A stretch of 64,000 nucleotides of DNA from Rhodospirillaceae bacterium (GTDB lineage Bacteria > Pseudomonadota > Alphaproteobacteria > GCA-2746255). Positions within the stretch are counted from its first letter, which is position 1; each line of letters opens with the position of its first letter. The notes under the pieces were generated by a model that had not been told where the DNA came from, made no database searches, and was given only the letters and a program-made list of their open reading frames with translations. The stretch lies in contig NVWO01000009.1 of assembly GCA_002746255.1 (NCBI GenBank), forward strand, positions 10,458 through 74,457. The letters are read 5' to 3'. Below are positions 27,748 to 33,928 of the stretch, in pieces. A program made the position numbers and the translations under genes.

Positions 27748-28220
27748 GGGCCGTTTTCATCGCGCTGCTGTCTTTCGCCATGATGCCGTCCCTCGTCATG
27801 GTGCCGGCCCTTGCCATTGAACCGAACGAGATCATGAAAGACCCGGCGCTGGAGGCGCGCGCGCGCGTAATCGGCAAAGGGTTACGCTGCCTTGTTTGCC
27901 AGAATCAGTCGATCGACGATTCGGACGCCCAACTTGCGCGCGATCTGCGCATGCTTATCCGCGAACAATTGCTGGCGGGGGCATCGGACGACGAGGCCCT
28001 TGCCTTCGTCGTCGAACGTTATGGCGATTATGTGTTGCTGCGCCCACCCTTGAAGCCGACGACCTATCTTCTGTGGTTGGGCCCCTTTCTTCTTTTCGCG
28101 ATCGCCATCACCGTCACCGCCTTTTATCTTCACCGGCGAAGACGTCATCTTGCACCACCACGGACGCTTTCGCCCGATGAAGAACGCCGTATTCAGGAAA
28201 TTTTGGATCGCCACCCATGA
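27744..28220 (+). CDS. ccmH: Cytochrome c biogenesis protein CcmH
   Basis: A 158-residue CcmH (CycL type) with a signal peptide (about 1-24) and the redox motif LRCLVCQNQSI (Cys49, Cys52). A helical domain and a C-terminal TM (about 109-128) follow. It reduces the apocytochrome disulfide for heme ligation. It is the short, CcmI-separate form and overlaps ccmG and ccmI by ATGA junctions. Confidence 0.95.
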   Translation: MRAVFIALLSFAMMPSLVMVPALAIEPNEIMKDPALEARARVIGKGLRCLVCQNQSIDDSDAQLARDLRMLIREQLLAGASDDEALAFVVERYGDYVLLRPPLKPTTYLLWLGPFLLFAIAITVTAFYLHRRRRHLAPPRTLSPDEERRIQEILDRHP

Positions 28221-29071
28221 GCTATTTCTGGCTGCTTGCCATCCTTCTTACCGGTGTCACACTTGTTCTGTTGTTGCGCCCGTTCATTCGCCGGCATGAA
28301 ACCATCGAGGCCGCCTTTACAGACAACGCCGATCTTGCGATCTATCGCGACCAGCTGGACGCGCTTCAGCGTGACATTGAAACCGGAACCCTTTCCCCGG
28401 AAGAAGCCGCAGCGATGCGCGCAGAAATTGGCCGCCGGTTGATCGCCGCAGAGAAAGAAGCGCCGAAAGCCCATTTCTATTTCGACCCCCTGAGGACGGC
28501 CGGCCTCATCGTGCTTTGCGTGACCATCGGCGCCGTGATCATCTATGCGTACCACGGCGCGCCGATGCTTCAGAGCCGCCCCTTTGACGCCGAAACCGCC
28601 GCCGCAGACCCCCAGGGCAAGGTGACCAAGCTTCTCGAAAAACTGGAAAAAACACTCCAGGACGAACCGGAAAACGCCGATGCCTGGACAAAATTAGCCC
28701 TGATTTACCGCTTTCTTGGCCGTTACGCAGAGGCGGCAGAGGCCTATTCTGTCGCTGTCGGACTGCTGGGAACGGAACGCCCGGACCTGCTTGCCGCCTA
28801 TGGCGAAACGCTGGTGCTTGCAGAAGAAGGCGCGGTAACGCCCGAAGCGAGGCGCGCCTTTTCCTCTGTCCTCGACTACGACCCGAAGGACCCGTCGGCC
28901 CGCTACTATCTCGGCCTCGCTGCCATGCAGGACAAGAAATTCGCCGACGCGTTGTTGCGCTGGCAACGTCTGATCGTGGATTTACCCGCAGACCACCCCC
29001 TGCTTACGCCCCTCAAAAGCCAGGTCAAATGGCTCGAAGAAAAGATGCGCGAAGACGCCACCGAAAAATAA
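28217..29071 (+). CDS. ccmI: Cytochrome c biogenesis protein CcmI (CycH)
   Basis: A 284-residue apocytochrome c chaperone with two N-terminal TM segments (about 3-20 and 93-112) flanking a cytoplasmic loop, and a periplasmic TPR region from about 130 (AWTKLALIYRFLGRYAEAAEAY; ARYYLGLAAMQDKKFADAL). The C-terminal extension is shorter than in some alphaproteobacteria. It is the last gene of the ccm operon. Confidence 0.92.
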   Translation: MSYFWLLAILLTGVTLVLLLRPFIRRHETIEAAFTDNADLAIYRDQLDALQRDIETGTLSPEEAAAMRAEIGRRLIAAEKEAPKAHFYFDPLRTAGLIVLCVTIGAVIIYAYHGAPMLQSRPFDAETAAADPQGKVTKLLEKLEKTLQDEPENADAWTKLALIYRFLGRYAEAAEAYSVAVGLLGTERPDLLAAYGETLVLAEEGAVTPEARRAFSSVLDYDPKDPSARYYLGLAAMQDKKFADALLRWQRLIVDLPADHPLLTPLKSQVKWLEEKMREDATEK

Positions 29072-29099
29072 TTCCAGACGCAACGGCCCGAAGCCTGAC

Positions 29100-29930
29100 T
29101 TAGGCAAGGTTCTTGCGCAGCGCTGCCCGGGCGGTCGGGTGAAAATCAAAGGGGCCGGGAAAAGCGTCAATCGGCGCGGTATGGCTGACAAACCCGTCCT
29201 TGGCATCCCACATATGCAATTGAAAGCCCGGCGGCTCCAGTACATAGCCCGTCAGTTCCGTATTAAAATCAAGGTAGAGTTGATGGGCCGTGCTGGGGGA
29301 TACGCTGACAAGCGCATGTTCCCAACGGGTCTGAATGGGCCGATGCACATGACCGCAGATAACGCGTTCCACCTGGGGGTGGTCGGCAAGAAGGGCACGC
29401 AATTTGTCCCCGTTTGCACATGTCAGTGCATCCATTTCCTGCATCCGGGTAAGAAAAGGCGGATGGTGCATAAACAAAAGCGTCGGCCGGTCCGACGCCT
29501 CGTCAAGACGCGCCGCAAGCCAGTCCAGGCGTTCCTCGCAAAGGAGGCCGGCGTCATTGCCCAAGATTGTCGTGTCCAGACCAATCAGGCGCAGCGGAAG
29601 ATCCTCGATCACATAATTGAGGAACCCCGCCTCTGGCAGATACGGATAACGGGAACGCAGCACCGCGCGTAAATTGTCGCGGTTGTCGTGATTTCCGGGA
29701 ATCAGGAAGAGCGGAATTTCCATCGGCTCAAGGGTTTCGGCCAGCAACCGGTATTCATCGGGGCGCCCGCAATCAACCAAATCCCCCGTCACGATGACGG
29801 CATCGGGCCTGGGGGTCAGCGCGTTTAACCGCGCGACGGCATTTTTCAGCATCTGGATCGGGTCAAACTGAAAATGCGAAGGAATATCGGGGGAACGGAC
29901 GTGAAGATCGGTAATCTGAGCCAAAATCAT
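29100..29930 (-). CDS. Calcineurin-type phosphodiesterase (CpdA/GpdQ-like)
   Basis: A 276-residue binuclear metallophosphoesterase. Metal motifs in order are DLH (near residue 8-10), GDLVDCG, GNHDNR, a His in MHHPPF and CGHVHR. This pattern is shared by cAMP phosphodiesterase CpdA and glycerophosphodiesterase GpdQ. The closing Pro-rich C-terminus favours the GpdQ/CpdA group but does not settle the substrate. It is convergent with ccmI (28 bases apart). Confidence 0.85.
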   Translation of the reverse strand: MILAQITDLHVRSPDIPSHFQFDPIQMLKNAVARLNALTPRPDAVIVTGDLVDCGRPDEYRLLAETLEPMEIPLFLIPGNHDNRDNLRAVLRSRYPYLPEAGFLNYVIEDLPLRLIGLDTTILGNDAGLLCEERLDWLAARLDEASDRPTLLFMHHPPFLTRMQEMDALTCANGDKLRALLADHPQVERVICGHVHRPIQTRWEHALVSVSPSTAHQLYLDFNTELTGYVLEPPGFQLHMWDAKDGFVSHTAPIDAFPGPFDFHPTARAALRKNLA

Positions 29931-29965
29931 AAATAAGAATCCTGCGTTGCGCGTAAAAAACCCGC

Positions 29966-29992
29966 GAAAAATCCGAAAAATCCGAAAAATCC
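29966..29992. repeat. Three tandem copies of a 9-bp unit
   Basis: GAAAAATCC occurs three times without interruption (29966-29974, 29975-29983, 29984-29992), about 40 bases upstream of the phosphodiesterase start. It is a simple slippage-prone repeat or a repeated protein-binding half-site. Confidence 0.9.
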
Positions 29993-30111
29993 AAAGTGAA
30001 GGACGACACTATACGCTATTGGCGGTGGCGCGCAGGGAAGGATACCCATCCGGCCCCGCCCCCTGGAATCCTCGACCCATCTGCTTTTTCTTATTAGGCT
30101 GGTGAAGGACC

Positions 30112-30210
30112 ATGTCGAAAAATCAACTCCCCCATGAACGCATTGCCGAAGCAACGCATTGCCGGGATAAAATGCAGCGCCGGAACAGGCCCACACGGCT
30201 GGCTGCTTAG
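30112..30210 (+). CDS. Possible small basic protein (32 residues)
   Basis: ATG at 30112 preceded by GAAGGAC, encoding 32 residues that begin MSKNQLPHERIAE and end in an Arg-rich stretch. I recognise no family. The ribosome site and a start inside an otherwise empty gap are the only support, so this is tentative. Confidence 0.2.
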   Translation: MSKNQLPHERIAEATHCRDKMQRRNRPTRLAA

Positions 30211-30301
30211 TCTAGATCAAGAATCCACCCTGGCCGTGGCGGGTGCGCCAACGGTTGCTGGAAGCCACAACATCCGCCCGAGATCAGACCTCCTATATGA
30301 A

Positions 30302-32014
30302 TCAGCCCAAAAGCCTGTAAAGCAGAACCATCACCGTCGCCAGAAGCAACAAGGCCGTGCTTTTCCAAAATCCGGCGGGGTTTTTTTCGATCCAGGGACG
30401 TTTTTTACGGGTAAGAAACGCCGTATTTGGCCGTGAAAGATCGGTGATAAAAGCCGATAGCACGTCGTAGCGTTTTTCCGGATCGCGAGCCACGGCCTTG
30501 GCGAGAGCCGCGGCCACCCATGTCGGCAAATCCAGATTGTGGCGCGTGGCGGGAACAAAGGAACGCCGCTGCGCAGAGCGCCGCGACGAAAACCCATCCC
30601 CGTAAGGCCGCTCACCTGTCAGCATTTCGTAAGCGATAACCCCCAGGGAAAAAATGTCGGTCCGGTTGGTGGATGGCTGGTCAAGCCAGCCTTCCGGGGC
30701 CGTATAGGCAAGGGTTCCAAGAACGCCGCCCGAGTTAACAGGTGAAGCAACTTCCTCAAGGCCGGTGACCTTGACGGATCCGAAGTCGATAATCTTCACC
30801 GTGCCATAAGCATCGATAAGAATATTCTCCGGCTTCAAATCCTGATGGATCATCTCCCTGCGGTGGAAGGCCCGAAGCCCCATGGCAATCTGCGCGACAA
30901 GATCACGGACTTCCATCAGGCTGGGTGTCGGGTGGTCCGTCATCCATTGGCGTAAGGTCGGCCCTTCGACATATTCGCTGATGTAATAGAGGCACTGCTT
31001 TTTCCGTTTCGGCTCGATAATTTTCAGCACATGGGGGCTCGCCAGGCGGCGGCCGACCCATTCCTCGCGCGCAAAGCGTTCAAGATAGGCTTCGTCATCC
31101 TCGAAATTGACTGACGGCGTCTTCATGACCACGCGCAAATCCGTCTCCGTATCAACTGCCAGGTAAACCTGGCTACGTTTACTGGCGTGCAATTCGCGAA
31201 GGATGCGATAGCCGTCCAGCACCATCCCCGGTTCCAGATCCGGCGGGAAGGGAAGCGCCTGAAGCTTTTGAAAATAGGCTTCGTTGTCCTCAATGCCCGT
31301 ATCGTCGACGCGAACAATCTGGCAGGTAACGTTGTCGGTGCTCCCATGCTCCAAAGCCGAAGCGACCAGCTTTCCAGCCGCCTCGTTCAAAGTTGACGCA
31401 GATGCAATTGTTGCCACGATCTCGCTGTCCGGCAAAAAATCGTGGATGCCGTCGGTGGTGAAAATGAAGACGTCACCGGCTTCCACCTCGATCTTGCGAT
31501 GGTCGATTTTAAGATCCGTATCGACCCCCATGGCACGGCTTAGATAGGTCTTGTTGCCCGCAACCTGCATCCGGTGATCCCGGGTCAGGGTTTCAAGCCC
31601 GCCCCCTCGCAAGCGGTAGATGCGCGAATCACCAATATGGAAGATGTAGGCGACGGTGCCCGGTTTTAGAATAAGCGCGCTTAGGGTGCTGACCATGCCC
31701 ATGCCGGCTGGAGCAAGCGCCATCCCCTGACTGCAAAGCCAGCGATTGACGGCAACCATCACGCGTTCCACCGAGGTCTGCACCGACCAGGATTCATGGG
31801 TGCAAAGGTAATCGGACAGCAGGCTTTTGACGCAGCTTTCGCTGGCTTCCTTGCCTGCTTCGCTGCCGCTCATGCCGTCGGCGATGGCCATGACAATGCC
31901 CTTGGTGGTGAGCAGCGGCTCATCAGGAATAAGAATTCCAAAAGAATCCTCATTCCTCTCCTTCCGTCCGGCCTCGGAATGCTGGCCAATGGTAAGCGTT
32001 GGTGTCCGTCCCAT
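30302..32014 (-). CDS. PP2C phosphatase - Ser/Thr kinase fusion of nitrate assimilation locus
   Basis: A 570-residue two-enzyme protein. The N-terminal PP2C phosphatase (about 1-240) has metal-binding acids in NEDS (22-23), ADGMSG (Asp46), TTDGI (Asp188) and STDN (Asp227). The Hanks-type kinase (about 265-530) has Lys298 (VVMK), HQDLKPEN (Asp392), DFG (410-412) and APE. A C-terminal TM helix follows (about 550-567). The glycine-rich loop is degenerate (LHASKRSQVYLA), and HRD is HQD, so activation-loop control is not expected. It follows narK by 15 bases on the same strand. Similar kinases are known beside nitrate assimilation genes in Pseudomonas. Its target is unknown. Confidence 0.92.
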   Translation of the reverse strand: MGRTPTLTIGQHSEAGRKERNEDSFGILIPDEPLLTTKGIVMAIADGMSGSEAGKEASESCVKSLLSDYLCTHESWSVQTSVERVMVAVNRWLCSQGMALAPAGMGMVSTLSALILKPGTVAYIFHIGDSRIYRLRGGGLETLTRDHRMQVAGNKTYLSRAMGVDTDLKIDHRKIEVEAGDVFIFTTDGIHDFLPDSEIVATIASASTLNEAAGKLVASALEHGSTDNVTCQIVRVDDTGIEDNEAYFQKLQALPFPPDLEPGMVLDGYRILRELHASKRSQVYLAVDTETDLRVVMKTPSVNFEDDEAYLERFAREEWVGRRLASPHVLKIIEPKRKKQCLYYISEYVEGPTLRQWMTDHPTPSLMEVRDLVAQIAMGLRAFHRREMIHQDLKPENILIDAYGTVKIIDFGSVKVTGLEEVASPVNSGGVLGTLAYTAPEGWLDQPSTNRTDIFSLGVIAYEMLTGERPYGDGFSSRRSAQRRSFVPATRHNLDLPTWVAAALAKAVARDPEKRYDVLSAFITDLSRPNTAFLTRKKRPWIEKNPAGFWKSTALLLLATVMVLLYRLLG

Positions 32015-32029
32015 AGAGCGTTACGCGCC

Positions 32030-33502
32030 TCAGCCAGCGTCGATCATCTGTACGGTGCCGTCGGGCAACACCTCCACCATATGACCCTCAGGCTCATTCA
32101 GAAACAAATAGATGCCGATCAGGACCAGCACCGCCGTCCCCGCGATAACCAGGAAAAACACGTGCGGTGAAACAAAGGACAGCACGGTCAGAAAGACCAC
32201 GGCGCCGACATTTCCATAAGCGCCCACCATGCCGGCAATCTGGCCGGTCAGGCGACGCTTGATCAGCGGAACCATGGAAAAAACAGCCCCCGCGCCAGCC
32301 TGAACAAAGAAAGAGCAGAACATGGAAACCAGGACCGCCAGCGGCACCCACCAGCCTTGGTCGATTTGCGACATCGCGAGGAAGCCAAAACCGAGACCGC
32401 CGATCAACACCATCAGAACGCGCTTGCGACCGAACCGGTCCGAAAGCATGCCGCCACCGGGCCGCGCGAAAAGATTCATGCAGGCAAAGCCCGCCGCCAA
32501 TATTCCGGCCACAATTTGCGAAAGCCCGAACGTATCCATGAAAAACAGAGGCAACATGGAAATCACCGCAAGCTCCGAACCGAACGTCACCAGATAAGCA
32601 AGGTTCAACACCGCCACCTGCTTGAAGTGATAACGGTGAATTTTTGCTACCGGCGCGGTGAAGACCTGTCGGTTGATCTGGTAGCTGCGGAAAATCTGAT
32701 AGATATAGAACGCACCAAGCACCCCATACGCCAAGGCAACGCCCAAAGGAGAGAGAAGCGCCAAATAACCGGGTCCGAGCTTCCAGGCAAGCAGGCCCGG
32801 CGCCAAATATAATGGCACCTGCATCAGCGCATGAAGGAAAAAGTCGGTCTTGTCCGACACCTCAATGGCCCCGGTTTTCTTTGGCTTGAAATAGGTTGAA
32901 CCTTTCGGCGTGTTGCGAGCCCAACGGTAATAGATTCCCGCATAAACAAGCGCGACCAACCCAGTCGCACCAACAGCGTAACGCCAGCCATCGGCACCAC
33001 CAAACATCAGCGCCACGGTGGGCAGCCCCACGGCGGCGGCAGCCGCACCAAAATTCCCCCAGCCACCATAAATGCCTTCGGCAAGACCAACCTGGCGCGC
33101 CGGGAACCATTCGCCGATGGCGCGGATACCGATAACGAATCCGGCACCCACAAACCCAAGAAGGAAACGCGTCAGGGCCAGCATTTCGAAACTGTCGGCC
33201 ACGGCGAATAGCAAACAAAGCACGCCCGAGACCGCCAGCAACGCCGTATACACAAGCCGCGGCCCGTGGCTGTCGACCAACATGCCGATGAGAATGCGCG
33301 CCGGGATGGTCAACGCCACGTTGAGAATCAAAAGCGCGCCAATTTCCTGATCGGTCAGATGCAACGTATCGCGAATGGAGGCCAGCAAGGGTGCGTGGTT
33401 AAACCAGATGACGAAGGTGATGAAAAACGCCACCCAGTTCAGGTGAAGCACGCGCATGCGCCCTTTGAACGAGAAGAGATGAAGTTTCGCAGGGGTTTCC
33501 AT
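32030..33502 (-). CDS. narK: NarK/NasA-type nitrate/nitrite transporter
   Basis: A 490-residue major facilitator protein with about 12 TM helices. The two nitrate-signature loops are present: GGWGNFGAAAAAVGLP in the first half and GAYGNVGAVVFL in the second. Arg residues expected for nitrate binding lie in TM2 (PARILIGMLVD) and TM8. The cluster with nirBD-nasA favours assimilatory nitrate uptake. The ATG at 33502 (GGAG 11 bases upstream) is preferred over a TTG at 33523. A sigma54-type promoter lies about 64-80 bases upstream. Confidence 0.92.
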   Translation of the reverse strand: METPAKLHLFSFKGRMRVLHLNWVAFFITFVIWFNHAPLLASIRDTLHLTDQEIGALLILNVALTIPARILIGMLVDSHGPRLVYTALLAVSGVLCLLFAVADSFEMLALTRFLLGFVGAGFVIGIRAIGEWFPARQVGLAEGIYGGWGNFGAAAAAVGLPTVALMFGGADGWRYAVGATGLVALVYAGIYYRWARNTPKGSTYFKPKKTGAIEVSDKTDFFLHALMQVPLYLAPGLLAWKLGPGYLALLSPLGVALAYGVLGAFYIYQIFRSYQINRQVFTAPVAKIHRYHFKQVAVLNLAYLVTFGSELAVISMLPLFFMDTFGLSQIVAGILAAGFACMNLFARPGGGMLSDRFGRKRVLMVLIGGLGFGFLAMSQIDQGWWVPLAVLVSMFCSFFVQAGAGAVFSMVPLIKRRLTGQIAGMVGAYGNVGAVVFLTVLSFVSPHVFFLVIAGTAVLVLIGIYLFLNEPEGHMVEVLPDGTVQMIDAG

Positions 33503-33565
33503 ATTTGTGTGAGGCTCCGGCAAATCAGCTGAACGGAAAAAATAAGACCTGTTGCCAGCAAAGAT

Positions 33566-33581
33566 TGCGAAAGCTGTGCCA
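33566..33581 (-). promoter_or_regulatory. Sigma54-type (-24/-12) promoter candidate for narK
   Basis: On the minus strand the sequence TGGCACAGCTTTCGCA matches the RpoN consensus TGGCAC-N5-TTGCA in 15-16 positions' layout: GG and GC are spaced by exactly 10 bases and only one base of the -12 box differs. It would place the transcript start about 50 bases before the narK ATG. RpoN/NtrC control is the known mode for nitrogen assimilation. No clear NtrC site was found. Confidence 0.55.
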
Positions 33582-33649
33582 AGTCGGAACCACCACCGTC
33601 TTAGGATATTTTTCCTTTGATTTTAATGAGTTGCTTAAACTGACTGTTT

Positions 33650-33676
33650 TTTAATCAGCCAAATTGTGTGATTAAA
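33650..33676. promoter_or_regulatory. Inverted repeat, possible operator of the nitrate locus
   Basis: TTTAATCA (33650-33657) and its exact reverse complement TGATTAAA (33669-33676) are separated by 11 bases, so the arms are 19 bases apart centre to centre, roughly two helix turns. This is the geometry of a dimeric regulator site. It sits between the divergent promoters. Confidence 0.5.
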
Positions 33677-33756
33677 TGTTAGGCAGAGTTTCTAGGCCCT
33701 GCGCAGGAAATGGCCAGATCCGTTTCGCATCCGCACTTTCCACCGCCCAAAAAACC

Positions 33757-33875
33757 CTTGGAAAACCAAGAAAATTCGCAAAATTCCGGGCAAATTCCGG
33801 GTTGGCAAGCTTCTTGCTCTCTTTCTGGTAATGGAGGGGCACGAAACAAGAAAAAAACGCGCGCGAACGGTCGGA
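33757..33875 (+). other. nirB leader region with short hairpins and a near-direct repeat
   Basis: Within the nirB 5' region are CTTGG-AAAA-CCAAG (33757-33770), GCAAG-CTT-CTTGC (33805-33817) and CGGT-CGGAA-ACCG (near 33868-33880), plus two tandem AATTCCGGG units around 33782-33801. Nitrate assimilation operons in other proteobacteria carry leader RNAs read by ANTAR proteins such as NasT. I do not see a clear hexaloop pair or terminator, so this is only suggestive. Confidence 0.3.
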
Positions 33876-33928
33876 AACCGGGCCGGCGGAAATTGCGCCC
33901 GAAAGCCAGGCAAAAGGAGAGAAGGCTT

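Larger units (their letters stand above)
29931..30301. other. Gap of about 370 bp without a clear gene
   Basis: This holds a run of three 9-bp direct repeats near its left end, a possible 32-residue ORF (30112-30210) and no recognisable terminator or RNA gene. A minus-strand reading frame across 29927-30196 is judged spurious. The left part is probably the promoter region of the phosphodiesterase. Confidence 0.6.
33503..33928. other. Divergent control region between narK and nirB
   Basis: A 426-bp AT-richer gap separating the leftward narK-kinase pair from the rightward nirBD-nasA genes. It holds a sigma54-type promoter candidate, an 8-bp inverted repeat and a nirB leader with several short hairpins (annotated separately). 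A plus-strand frame from 33710 joined to nirB is open but does not resemble NirB. Confidence 0.8.

Noticed and set aside
29927-30196. Minus-strand frame with FGF repeats ending in an ATGA overlap with the phosphodiesterase
   Set aside because: The Phe-Gly-Phe repeats are just the translated 9-bp repeat, the rest is unlike any protein, and there is no ribosome site. The overlap looks accidental.
33710-33928. N-terminal extension of NirB from 33710
   Set aside because: The extension is Arg/Lys-rich with no family match; the ATG at 33929 has a strong ribosome site and gives the standard NirB start.
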